This document shows, one piece after another, positions 8,127 through 15,774 of a stretch of 64,000 nucleotides of DNA. Under the pieces are notes generated by a model, which was not told the DNA's origin, did not search any database, and saw only the letters and a program-made list of their open reading frames with translations. Where the stretch lies: positions 1 to 64,000 of the IMG/VR virus record IMGVR_UViG_3300009158_000031. One strand, written 5' to 3'. The position numbers and the translations under genes are program-made. Position 1 is the stretch's first letter; the number at the start of each line of letters is the position of its first letter. This DNA is from a virus.

Positions 8127-9280
8127 AAAATAAAGCAGCGATAGTAACCGGTAGTTCAGGTCTTATTGGTTCGCAAACGGTTAAATCTCTTATTGAAAAG
8201 GGATATTATGTGATTGGCATTGATAATGATATGCGATCATATTTTTTCGGATCCGATGCATCTACTAAAGAATCTGAACAAAAAATGTTATCTGATTATG
8301 GTAGAGAAAAATTCAATCCTGTAAGTATCGATATTCGAGATTATGAAGGATTGGAATTCGTATTCAAATATCTAACAGAAAATATAACTACTCTTCTTGG
8401 AGAACCAGTTGAATTTGATTTTGATTTAGTTGTTCATACCGCAGCACAACCTTCACATGATTGGGCAGCTAAAGAACCTCTAACTGATTTTTCTGTTAAT
8501 GCAATCGGTACCATGAATTTACTAGAATTAACTCGACTATATGCACCAAAAGCAACCTTCATCTTTACTTCGACTAACAAAGTTTATGGTGATACTCCTA
8601 ATCGTTTGAATTTAGTTGAATTGGAAACTCGATATGAAGCAGTATCTAATCTTTCGAAAAATCTTATCGAGGTAGATGAATTTATGTCAATCGACCATAC
8701 TAAACATTCCATCTTCGGTGCATCTAAAGTTGCTGCTGATATTATGGTTCAAGAATATGGAAGATATTTTGGAATGAATACCGTAGTATTTCGAGGTGGT
8801 TGTTTAACTGGACCTAATCATGCAGGTGCTGAACTTCATGGATTCTTATCTTACTTAATCAAATGTATTGTTAATAACAAACCTTATACCATCTTTGGTT
8901 ATAAAGGAAAACAAGTTCGAGATAACATTCATTCATCAGATCTAGTAAATATGTTCTGGCATTATCATCAAAATCCTATTCCAGGTGCAGTGTATAATGC
9001 AGGTGGTGGTCGAGAAAACAGCACATCTATTCTTGAAGCTATCGCAACCACAAATACTATTCTTAAAGAAGAAAATCCTGAACATAAAGATTGGAAGAAT
9101 TTCAAAATCTCCAATGATGCTCGAATCGGTGACCATCAATGGTATATCTCAGATCTAACTAAATTTAAGACTGATTATCCACAATGGCCTGGAATTACAA
9201 TTTCATTAGATGAAACTATTCGTCAAATAATCAAATTTGAACAAACAAAAACAGCTGAAGTACTAAATGAAGCGAATTAA
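8123..9280 (+). CDS. NAD-dependent nucleotide-sugar epimerase (CDP-paratose 2-epimerase-like)
   Basis: This 385-aa extended short-chain dehydrogenase has the NAD-binding motif GSSGLIGS at residues 10-17 and an Asp-rich strand end (GIDND). A long conserved block FRGGCLTGPNHAGAELHGF, then GYKGKQVRDNIHSSDLV, is typical of the RfbE-like sugar epimerase subfamily. The usual YxxxK active site reads FGASK, so the catalytic Tyr is Phe here; I recall this substitution from relatives of this subfamily. It would interconvert an NDP-sugar used by the adjacent glycosyltransferases. It overlaps the next gene by 14 nt. Confidence 0.78.
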   Translation: MKNKAAIVTGSSGLIGSQTVKSLIEKGYYVIGIDNDMRSYFFGSDASTKESEQKMLSDYGREKFNPVSIDIRDYEGLEFVFKYLTENITTLLGEPVEFDFDLVVHTAAQPSHDWAAKEPLTDFSVNAIGTMNLLELTRLYAPKATFIFTSTNKVYGDTPNRLNLVELETRYEAVSNLSKNLIEVDEFMSIDHTKHSIFGASKVAADIMVQEYGRYFGMNTVVFRGGCLTGPNHAGAELHGFLSYLIKCIVNNKPYTIFGYKGKQVRDNIHSSDLVNMFWHYHQNPIPGAVYNAGGGRENSTSILEAIATTNTILKEENPEHKDWKNFKISNDARIGDHQWYISDLTKFKTDYPQWPGITISLDETIRQIIKFEQTKTAEVLNEAN

Positions 9281-10535
9281 CATTGGCGTAATCATTTATA
9301 CGAAGATTGGTACTAAAACTTCTATTCTTCTAGGAGAATTCGAGTTTTGGAACGATTTTCAACGAATGAACCCTGATTGTGACTTCTATTTTATATCAAT
9401 ATCGAAGAACACAACAAAGAGTATTATTGACCATCAACATCTACTTAACTTTCCAGTTAGGATGATACAGGTGTATGATGTGAAGGATCTTTCCAAGCTA
9501 AATAACCTTTCTGGGATATTTTCATATATGACTAGAAATACCTTCTTTGGAGGTCAAATGAATCCATCATGTGTTCATAATTACGTGATATCTGCTTACT
9601 GTAGCAATACGCTAAACCTTCCTTTATTTATTAGAACTCCTGATTCAGAATATCCCTATTTGGATTATAAGAAAATGGCGGATGTTCGAATTGAGAAAGC
9701 TACACCAAGTACACCTAAATTCATTAGAGAAAATAAACGTTTTCTAGATGTTATGACTGCAGATATCAAATATGAAAATGTTTATTTTGTAGCCAATGGA
9801 TCTCGTCATATGTGTGATTGGGTACAAGATATTGTATACCATGATATTCCAGATGTTATGAGAATAATGGAACCTAAAGAAATTTCTAGAAGAACTCTTT
9901 ATGTTTCGGATGATGTTCTATTCAATCTTCATATTAATAGAGAGCGTTATGCAAATCTAAATGTTGAAGTAAAGAATAATAAGCTTTTGTTTATTGGATT
10001 CCTTTCCGGATCAGTTGCAAAAAATCGTTTAGTTGCTTTAACTAAAATGTTGAAGGAAAAAACCGAAGAAATTCCTATGGATATTATTGGACCTGGAGCA
10101 GATTTGTTGATAGAAGATATTATTCGTGAGGATGTTACTCTTGAAAACCGTTCAGTTTTTGGTGATGAATTTTTCAAGCTACTTAATACATATTTAGCTT
10201 ATGTGTTTATTGGTAAAGGTAATGCGATAAACAAATATGTAAACAAAACAATTTACGATTGTATATCTGCAAAATGTCCTATTGTCGTTTACTCTGCATG
10301 TGATACTAATCAAGCTATTTTTAAGAGCAACGAATATTATTTCTCTAACGAATCCGAACTAAAAACAACCATGGATAAATTAAGAGATCCTGCAATTCGT
10401 AATCGTTGGATCGATGAACAGAAAGCTGATATTGAAGAAAAATTAACACATAACGAAGAGATATTTAAGTTCTCTCAATTCTGTAAGCCTAAAGATCAAG
10501 TTGTTAATAACATTAGAATCGAGCCATTATTCTAA
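9267..10535 (+). CDS. GT-B glycosyltransferase resembling T4 DNA beta-glucosyltransferase
   Basis: This 422-aa protein can be aligned by eye along much of the T4 beta-glucosyltransferase sequence as I recall it. TFFGGQMNP matches that enzyme's NFFGGKPN. LLFIGFLSGSVAKNR matches its central strand and loop, which carries a GGSFRSGQR-like motif. Near the C-terminus VFIGKGNAINKYVNKTIYD is followed by PIVVYSACD and YYFSNESEL. T4 BGT transfers glucose from UDP-glucose to 5-hydroxymethylcytosine in DNA. Together with the hydroxymethylase-like gene at 5474 this suggests glucosylated phage DNA. Identity is low, so another GT-B function remains possible. Confidence 0.55.
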   Translation: MKRINIGVIIYTKIGTKTSILLGEFEFWNDFQRMNPDCDFYFISISKNTTKSIIDHQHLLNFPVRMIQVYDVKDLSKLNNLSGIFSYMTRNTFFGGQMNPSCVHNYVISAYCSNTLNLPLFIRTPDSEYPYLDYKKMADVRIEKATPSTPKFIRENKRFLDVMTADIKYENVYFVANGSRHMCDWVQDIVYHDIPDVMRIMEPKEISRRTLYVSDDVLFNLHINRERYANLNVEVKNNKLLFIGFLSGSVAKNRLVALTKMLKEKTEEIPMDIIGPGADLLIEDIIREDVTLENRSVFGDEFFKLLNTYLAYVFIGKGNAINKYVNKTIYDCISAKCPIVVYSACDTNQAIFKSNEYYFSNESELKTTMDKLRDPAIRNRWIDEQKADIEEKLTHNEEIFKFSQFCKPKDQVVNNIRIEPLF

Positions 10536-10551
10536 TTCATAAAATAATAAA

Positions 10552-11166
10552 ATGAATATATTTGTACTAGATCAAGATCCGAGAATTGCTGCACAAATGC
10601 ATTGTGACAAACATGTTCCAAAAATGATTATCGAACATGCGCAAATGATGACGGCTGCATATTATTCTACTTTAGGTATTAGCCGAAAGAAAGAAATTCC
10701 GGATCAACAATTTGTAGTAAATGAAATGTTTCGCGGTTGGCCTAGAAGAAATGCCGATGGAAGTGAATGGCATTATGCAATATCACATGTCAATCATCCA
10801 TGCACAATTTGGACACGAGCTTCAATCGAGAATTTTAATTGGTTACTAGATTGTACTGAAGAACTTTGTTACGAATTCACTCGTCGTTGGGGTGGTAAAC
10901 ATTCAATCGAAAAGATCGTAGATTGGATGCGTCAAAATCCTCCTAAATTGCCTTCTTCTAAACAAACTCCTTTCGCAATGGCAATGCCGGATTGTTTTAG
11001 AACTACTAATCCGATTGAATCTTATCGTAGATACTATGGCATGAAAACAACTTACATGAAAGTAGCTTGGATTCGAGGAACTCAACCGGATTGGTGGTCA
11101 GATCAATTTGCCAAAGATTGCGTTAATCAATATTATATTGCAAACCCAGCCTTGTTGGTTGGATAA
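10552..11166 (+). CDS. Conserved phage protein of unknown function (HCDKHV family)
   Basis: This 204-aa protein starts MNIFVLDQDPRIAAQMHCDK, followed by HVPKMIIEHAQMM, and has a later HPCTIWTRASIENFNWLL segment. I know this architecture as a widespread conserved phage family without a clearly established function. Conserved His, Cys, Asp and Lys residues in HCDKHVPKM suggest metal binding or catalysis. Many Trp residues lie toward the C-terminus (DWWSDQF). It sits between the BGT-like gene and a group of possible head-packaged proteins. Confidence 0.7.
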   Translation: MNIFVLDQDPRIAAQMHCDKHVPKMIIEHAQMMTAAYYSTLGISRKKEIPDQQFVVNEMFRGWPRRNADGSEWHYAISHVNHPCTIWTRASIENFNWLLDCTEELCYEFTRRWGGKHSIEKIVDWMRQNPPKLPSSKQTPFAMAMPDCFRTTNPIESYRRYYGMKTTYMKVAWIRGTQPDWWSDQFAKDCVNQYYIANPALLVG

Positions 11167-11169
11167 ATA
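11162..11169 (+). promoter_or_regulatory. GATAAATA motif (T4-late-like)
   Basis: GATAAATA is one base from the T4 late promoter TATAAATA and lies 16 nt before the ATG at 11186, overlapping the previous stop codon. Copies also occur before 14277, 32671 and 47821. The promoter role is speculative. Confidence 0.25.
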
Positions 11170-11185
11170 AAAAAAACCGACACTA

Positions 11186-11791
11186 ATGCGTCTATTAACA
11201 AAAACCGAGTTTGATGCTCTTGTGCTTAATGAATCATATGATGATTACAAGAAAAGCATTAATGAAAATATCAAATATCACATAGAAAATGAGCTAACTA
11301 TATCTGAATCAATATTTAGAGTAGGATCTGAAGCTTATTTAGATTTCGTTAATGAAATGAGAGCACTTTGGAGAGATGGTAAAATATCAATATCCGAAGA
11401 CGATCAATTTATTTTAGAAAAATTATATACTGGCCAAAAAGGAACTTATACCGACCGAGATACTGATCGAAAGAAAACTGTTAATTTTGATGATCCTCAA
11501 TTATCTCCAAAGGAAATTGATACACTCTATTATGTTTATCGTCCATCTCCTTCAGGAGATAAAGATAAAGATACTGGTTTACCAAAAGCTATCATGATTG
11601 GATTTGGTGAAAAAACTGGTCCTGGTGAAGATGATGTTAGAGATAAACATCAGGATCCAGGTAAACGTGCTGGATTTCTAGCTAGACAAAATTGCAAAGA
11701 GAAGAAAGATGAATATGCTTCTGGTTGGTGGTCATGTAACATACATAAATTCTGGAAACAACTAGGACTTAAAACAAACGATCCATGGTAA
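11186..11791 (+). CDS. Hypothetical protein, weak capsid-targeting-like start
   Basis: This 201-aa protein begins MRLLTKTEFDALVLNESYDD. The LNE|S is like the putative prohead-protease site in other window proteins but four residues further in. The middle has YYVYRPSPSGDKDKDTGLPK, then AIMIGFGEKTGPGEDD. Near the C-terminus Cys and Trp residues cluster (SGWWSCNIHKFW). I recognise no family. It overlaps the next gene by 7 nt. Confidence 0.6.
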   Translation: MRLLTKTEFDALVLNESYDDYKKSINENIKYHIENELTISESIFRVGSEAYLDFVNEMRALWRDGKISISEDDQFILEKLYTGQKGTYTDRDTDRKKTVNFDDPQLSPKEIDTLYYVYRPSPSGDKDKDTGLPKAIMIGFGEKTGPGEDDVRDKHQDPGKRAGFLARQNCKEKKDEYASGWWSCNIHKFWKQLGLKTNDPW

Positions 11792-12114
11792 ATAAAGACT
11801 GTAATTGTAAGAATTGCGAATGCAAAGAAAGAGAATCTTTTTATCTAACATTCGAAGATTATAAACCTTTTACTGATAGTTATTTCAATGGATCTCTTGT
11901 TCGTAAATTTCCTAAAGAGACACCGGCTCATTTACTCAAATGGCATATAGACGATGAAGATCGTACAATATATCCGGTAGAAGAGAATGATTGGAAATTT
12001 CAATTTGATAATAAGTTACCTATCTCGTTTGATAGTAAAATTGAAATTCCTAAGGGAATTCAACATAGAATAATAAAAGGAACCACCGATCTAATCATCT
12101 TAATCGAAAAGTAA
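11785..12114 (+). CDS. Small protein with Cys-rich N-terminus and cupin-like core
   Basis: This 109-aa protein starts MVNKDCNCKNCECKERE, with four Cys in nine residues (a possible metal site). It continues with a beta-rich core containing LLKWHIDDEDR and ending IEIPKGIQHRIIKGTTDLIILIE. That end resembles the closing motif of cupin-fold proteins (G..H....G....l.v). The function is unknown. Its TAA overlaps the start of the glycosylase gene (TAATG), so the two are probably translationally coupled. Confidence 0.6.
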   Translation: MVNKDCNCKNCECKERESFYLTFEDYKPFTDSYFNGSLVRKFPKETPAHLLKWHIDDEDRTIYPVEENDWKFQFDNKLPISFDSKIEIPKGIQHRIIKGTTDLIILIEK

Positions 12115-12503
12115 TGGCTATTATACAACAAGAATTTCAACACGATCCATGGAAAATGCTTATAGGTTGCATCATGCTAAATCAAACTAGCAATAAAAAT
12201 GTACGCCAAGTAATATACGCATTCTTCGAGAAATGGCCAAATCCACTTTCCGTTTTACGAGCAAATCCAGATGATATTCGAGAACACATCAGACCTTTAG
12301 GATTCTATAATCGTAGAACTGCTACTATACAAAAATTCTCACAAGATTACATATCTAAATCTTTTAATCGAATAAGTGAACTTCATGGCATTGGCAAATA
12401 TGCCGAAGATTCATATGAAATCTTTATTCGCGGTAATGAAAATGTACAACCAACCGATAAGATATTGATTCGTTATCTTGCCGGTGAATTTATCGATCAA
12501 TAA
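12114..12503 (+). CDS. HhH-GPD DNA glycosylase, MBD4-like
   Basis: This 129-aa protein is a minimal helix-hairpin-helix base-excision glycosylase. It starts with DPWKMLIGCIMLNQTSNKNV, where the family usually has PW..LI..iLlqqT. The HhH is LHGIGKYAEDSYEIF at residues 90-104, and the catalytic Asp115 lies in VQPTDKIL. The GKYaeDSYeIF and P.D patterns are closest to the catalytic domain of the MBD4 thymine glycosylase, which removes T or U, and some oxidised pyrimidines, opposite G. It has no iron-sulfur Cys cluster, unlike Nth and MutY. It could repair deaminated (modified) cytosines in phage DNA or attack host DNA. Confidence 0.8.
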   Translation: MAIIQQEFQHDPWKMLIGCIMLNQTSNKNVRQVIYAFFEKWPNPLSVLRANPDDIREHIRPLGFYNRRTATIQKFSQDYISKSFNRISELHGIGKYAEDSYEIFIRGNENVQPTDKILIRYLAGEFIDQ

Positions 12504-12506
12504 CCG

Positions 12507-12516
12507 GAATATATAA
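12507..12516 (+). promoter_or_regulatory. Candidate late-type promoter motif GAATATATAA
   Basis: GAATATATAA lies in the 35-nt gap after the glycosylase gene, 22 nt before the ATG at 12539. The same 10-mer occurs at 13094, 24574 and 62962 with similar spacing to the next start. Confidence 0.4.
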
Positions 12517-12538
12517 CTAGAAATAAATTCTTTGAATA

Positions 12539-13090
12539 ATGAATAAACATATACCTTCCTTCAATTCTTTCATAAATGAAGGAAAAGAAATTCCTATTGA
12601 AGTGACTAAAGGTCAAGCTGCCTATTATAAAGGTCTTCCTAAATCTACTGCTCAAAAGAAGAAATCTCAAATCACCGCACAAGCAGAGAAACCTTCAGAT
12701 GATCCTTCAGCATATAAAGCTTTACCTGGAGATAAAAAAGCTCAATCTAAAGGAATAGTTAAAACTTCATCTCATGTGAAAAAATACAAAGAGATGTTTG
12801 GTGAATCTGTTATTAATGAAAAAGAAGAGGAACTTAAAAAAGGACCTATCGAAAACCCAGATATTGAAAAAGCTTTAAAGAATAAGGTAGAAGAAACCGG
12901 AGTAGATTTAGATATACTTCGAGTAGTTATGCGAAGAGGAATGGCTGCTTGGAAAGCTGGTCATCGTCCAGGAGCTACTCAAGAACAATGGGGTTATGCA
13001 AGAATTGCTTCTTTTGTTACTAAAGGACCTACTTACAAATCAACTGACTCAGATATGGCTAAAATCGCAAGAGATAGAGGTCAATTATAA
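12539..13090 (+). CDS. DUF5824-type phage protein with capsid-targeting-like N-terminus
   Basis: This 183-aa protein starts MNKHIPSFNSFINEGKE, with FINE|G matching a T4-type prohead protease site. A second site-like FGESVINE|K occurs near residue 90, after a basic, disordered stretch. The C-terminal part (about residues 125-180), MRRGMAAWKAGHRPGATQEQ then WGYARIASFVTKGPT, is the block I associate with DUF5824 of large phages. That family has no established biochemical role that I know of. The layout (targeting sequence, cleavable linker, small domain) fits a head-packaged protein. Confidence 0.7.
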   Translation: MNKHIPSFNSFINEGKEIPIEVTKGQAAYYKGLPKSTAQKKKSQITAQAEKPSDDPSAYKALPGDKKAQSKGIVKTSSHVKKYKEMFGESVINEKEEELKKGPIENPDIEKALKNKVEETGVDLDILRVVMRRGMAAWKAGHRPGATQEQWGYARIASFVTKGPTYKSTDSDMAKIARDRGQL

Positions 13091-13093
13091 CTC

Positions 13094-13103
13094 GAATATA
13101 TAA
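13094..13103 (+). promoter_or_regulatory. Candidate late-type promoter motif GAATATATAA
   Basis: This exact copy of the 10-mer is 20 nt before the ATG at 13124, in the short gap after the DUF5824-like gene. Confidence 0.4.
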
Positions 13104-13123
13104 AATAACAAAAAAATAGAACA

Positions 13124-13639
13124 ATGCAAAAATTCACCGAATTCGTAAAAGCCCGTGAAACTTCTATTGAAGAAAATGCTAAAGCAGAAATTGCCGCAAA
13201 ATTCAATGAATTATACGAAGCAAAATTAAAAGAAATGGGAGCTAAATCTCCTTTAGATCTTACTGAAGAAGATTCTCAAGTTTTCTTTGAATACCTTAAG
13301 AGCTTAAAAGAAGCTGAATTAACTAAAGCTGACGTTAAGAAAGCCGTTAAAGCCGAGACTAAAGGTCTTGAGAAAAAAGTTGATGCTGCTGAAAAGAAAG
13401 CTGAAGCTGCCGAAGATACTGCTAAAGATGCAGAAAAAGATGCAAAGAAAGCTGGTCAAGATGAAGTTACCGATGAAAAATCTTTCAGAGAGTATGCTAC
13501 TAACCTACTTAAAACTGCACATCCTGATGATTTCGATGAGAAAATTGCTAACAAAGTAATTGATGGTATCATCGCTAAAGTTGAAGATGATAATTGGGGT
13601 GAGGCTATTGGCCGTTTAACTTCTGGTCTGGGAGGATAA
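13124..13639 (+). CDS. Ala/Lys/Glu-rich coiled-coil protein
   Basis: This 171-aa protein begins MQKFTEFVKARETSIEE. Residues about 65-115 are a highly charged heptad-like helix (AVKAETKGLEKKVDAAEKKA and onward), ending in a Gly-rich tail (LTSGLGG). Composition and helical content recall phage scaffold or internal head proteins. The N-terminal FTEFVKARE is a looser version of the capsid-targeting motif in its neighbours. No enzyme domain is visible. Confidence 0.65.
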   Translation: MQKFTEFVKARETSIEENAKAEIAAKFNELYEAKLKEMGAKSPLDLTEEDSQVFFEYLKSLKEAELTKADVKKAVKAETKGLEKKVDAAEKKAEAAEDTAKDAEKDAKKAGQDEVTDEKSFREYATNLLKTAHPDDFDEKIANKVIDGIIAKVEDDNWGEAIGRLTSGLGG

Positions 13640-13663
13640 TCAATAATATAAAACAAACACAAT

Positions 13664-14170
13664 ATGAAACATATTAAAACATTTGAAATCTTCGTTAATG
13701 AAGCAGTTAAATTCAATCCAAGAAATCTAGATCAAGGAACTTTCTTTGATTTTATCGATAGTATGGATGCAGAAACTATTGAAGATTATGGAGTTGAAAT
13801 GGATAACATGACTAAAGGTTATGAAGCCGTTGCTAAAGAATTAGGTGGTAATTTAAAAAACGTTAGCTTTGGTGATTCAGAGAATAATGATTATGAATTT
13901 TTTAAATTCTTAATGAATGTTTCTTTAGGAAGCATGGCATTTGATAAAGGAGTTAAACTTCCTGAAGTAAAATCTTTAAAAACTTTTAATATTCCATCAG
14001 GTTGGAGAGACGGTGATAATCAAGCTACATTGGTAGAAATTCCAGGAGTAGCGAATTACGTTACTTGGTTAGATGGTGATGATTTTTCTAATTTTGATTA
14101 TTGTGCTTATAAATCTTCGGATCTTCCCAAGATTGCAAAATGGGCTCAAGAGAATTACGTAGAATCTTAA
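13664..14170 (+). CDS. Hypothetical protein with capsid-targeting-like N-terminus
   Basis: This 168-aa acidic protein begins MKHIKTFEIFVNEAVKFNPR. FEIFVNE|A fits the hydrophobic-X-Glu|Ala pattern of T4-type prohead cleavage. The rest is globular and acidic (EDYGVEMDNMTKGYEAVAKE, later YVTWLDGDDFSNFDYCAY) with no family I recognise. It ends the 12539-14170 group of possible packaged proteins and is followed by a hairpin. Confidence 0.65.
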   Translation: MKHIKTFEIFVNEAVKFNPRNLDQGTFFDFIDSMDAETIEDYGVEMDNMTKGYEAVAKELGGNLKNVSFGDSENNDYEFFKFLMNVSLGSMAFDKGVKLPEVKSLKTFNIPSGWRDGDNQATLVEIPGVANYVTWLDGDDFSNFDYCAYKSSDLPKIAKWAQENYVES

Positions 14171-14188
14171 TTCAATTATAACTTATTA

Positions 14189-14235
14189 ACAAAGAAGGAT
14201 TTGGACGCTATGCGACTGAATCCTTTTGTTTTTTG
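14189..14235 (+). terminator. Rho-independent terminator
   Basis: AAGGATT (14195-14201) pairs with AATCCTT (14219-14225). ACAA/TTGT extend the stem outward, an inner CGC/GCG pairing is possible, and a TTTTTT run ends at 14235. It follows the stop at 14170. Confidence 0.75.
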
Positions 14236-14253
14236 ATTTCATAATAATAATAC

Positions 14254-14261
14254 GATAAATA
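14254..14261 (+). promoter_or_regulatory. GATAAATA motif (T4-late-like)
   Basis: GATAAATA lies 15 nt before the ATG at 14277 and just after the terminator, so a promoter here is expected. No TAnnTTTG box is visible in the gap. Confidence 0.35.
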
Positions 14262-14276
14262 GAAATAAATTAGCAT

Positions 14277-14882
14277 ATGCCTAAAACATTCATGAAATAT
14301 CAGGATTTCGTTGATCCTAAAAGATCAGGGAAATATCAGAGCATCACGATATTTGATGTTGATGATACGTTAGTCGTAACTAAATCTCAAATTAAAGTAA
14401 TTGATACTAATACCAATAAGTCTTTTACTTTAACTCCGGCAGAATTTAATGAATTTGAAAAGAAATCTCATCATGAAATGGATTATTCAGATTTCAAAAA
14501 CCTAGATATTCTAAAGGCCGGTAAAATTATAGAAAATATCTTCTCTATCCTTAAGAAAGAAATGCGTAAAGGCGGAAGAGTTGGTATTATCACTGCCAGA
14601 GACGATCGAAATCTAATCTATCAATTTCTACTTCATCATGGAGTAGTGGTTAATCCAAATTACATATTTGCAGTTAATGATCCTGAACTTGAATTTACTG
14701 GAAGCGTAGCTGAAAAGAAAAAACAAGCCTTTATAGAATTAATAAAGATTGGATTTAGAGACTTTACATTTTATGACGATGATGCTGAAAATATACGAAT
14801 TGCTAAAGAGTTAGATGGTGAAATTGAAGGTATACATATTAAGACTAAACATGTAAAGGTAAGATGGAACAACAAAGACTGA
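14277..14882 (+). CDS. HAD-superfamily phosphatase
   Basis: This 201-aa protein has HAD motif I DVDDTL at residues 27-32 (nucleophile Asp27, general acid Asp29). Motif II is the Thr of GIITARD near residue 105, Lys residues for motif III lie near 145, and motif IV is FYDDDAEN near residue 163. A nucleotidase or polynucleotide 3'-phosphatase (as in T4 Pnk) is possible; no kinase domain is present. Its first residues MPKTFMKYQDFVDPK resemble the capsid-targeting N-termini nearby but lack the Glu cleavage site. It overlaps the deaminase gene by 19 nt. Confidence 0.78.
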   Translation: MPKTFMKYQDFVDPKRSGKYQSITIFDVDDTLVVTKSQIKVIDTNTNKSFTLTPAEFNEFEKKSHHEMDYSDFKNLDILKAGKIIENIFSILKKEMRKGGRVGIITARDDRNLIYQFLLHHGVVVNPNYIFAVNDPELEFTGSVAEKKKQAFIELIKIGFRDFTFYDDDAENIRIAKELDGEIEGIHIKTKHVKVRWNNKD

Positions 14883-15343
14883 TACACCGAAACGATCAAA
14901 AGATTGATACATTCGCAGAAATCGTTGAATCGATTGCTACTTTATCTGCCGCATCAACTAAGAAAGTTGCATGTATGGCTATTCACAAAAATTTTATTAA
15001 GATTGCATCCTTTGGATATAATGGATCTTATGCTGGTGCTCCCATCAACGAAACAACTGGAACCGAAGAAGATTCGCTAGAACCTGGTAATTCAGGATTT
15101 ATTCATGCAGAAGTTAACATGATTTCGAAATTTCGAGAACATGATCCTGAAAATTATATCGTTTTTCTTACGCTTTCTCCTTGCAAAATGTGCACTAAGA
15201 TTCTAGTTAATTCTGGATTTAAAATGGTGTATTGGTTAGAAGATTATCGAGAACAAGAACATCTCACTATTTTCGATGAATGTGGAATTCATTATGGTAA
15301 TATAAACAAACTCAAAAAAGATTATTTCAAATTAGTAAAATGA
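14864..15343 (+). CDS. Deoxycytidylate (dCMP) deaminase
   Basis: This 159-aa zinc deaminase has the HAE motif with His81 and proton-shuttle Glu83, and the zinc ligands Cys107 and Cys110 in SPCKMC. The substrate loop FGYNGSYAGAPIN at about residues 50-62 matches dCMP deaminases (GYNGxPxG). It would convert dCMP to dUMP, supplying dTTP synthesis. It overlaps the HAD gene before it by 19 nt and the NDP kinase gene after it by 4 nt. In a phage with modified cytosine it also diverts unmodified dCMP. Confidence 0.85.
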   Translation: MEQQRLIHRNDQKIDTFAEIVESIATLSAASTKKVACMAIHKNFIKIASFGYNGSYAGAPINETTGTEEDSLEPGNSGFIHAEVNMISKFREHDPENYIVFLTLSPCKMCTKILVNSGFKMVYWLEDYREQEHLTIFDECGIHYGNINKLKKDYFKLVK

Positions 15344-15762
15344 AATATACTCTAACAATTCTAAAACCAGATGCAATATCTCGTGGAATAGAATCTAAAA
15401 TCACCAAACACATAACCGATGCCGGTTTTCAAATTGCCGCTCGTAAAAGAATTCACCTAACAAATGAAGAGGCCTACGATTTCTATGAGGTACACAAAGA
15501 CAAACCTTTCTTTAGATCTCTTGTAGATTACATGACTTCTGGAGCTTGTGTATTTATGGTTCTTCGTAATGAGAATTCTCCTAATGCAATAGATCATTTT
15601 CGTAAGTTAATAGGATCTACCGATCCGGCTGAAGCAGAGGAAGGAACCATTCGTAAAATGTATGCAGAATCCCTAGAAAGAAACTCTATCCATGGATCTG
15701 ATTCACCGGAATCAGTTATTAAGGAGTGTGATCTTATGTTTCCGGAATTATCGTTCAATTAA
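15340..15762 (+). CDS. ndk: Nucleoside diphosphate kinase
   Basis: This 140-aa protein has the family's usual length and signatures. LTILKPDAISRG at the start contains the conserved Lys, and the catalytic His118 lies in NSIHGSDSPESV, with the terminal block ECDLMFPE. The enzyme transfers phosphate from ATP to any (d)NDP through a phospho-His intermediate. The region before the active site is slightly divergent (EEGTIRKMYAES rather than GtIRgdfa). It is coupled to the dCMP deaminase gene by an ATGA overlap, so both belong to the dNTP supply operon. Confidence 0.93.
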   Translation: MKYTLTILKPDAISRGIESKITKHITDAGFQIAARKRIHLTNEEAYDFYEVHKDKPFFRSLVDYMTSGACVFMVLRNENSPNAIDHFRKLIGSTDPAEAEEGTIRKMYAESLERNSIHGSDSPESVIKECDLMFPELSFN

Positions 15763-15774
15763 AATTAATAAATT

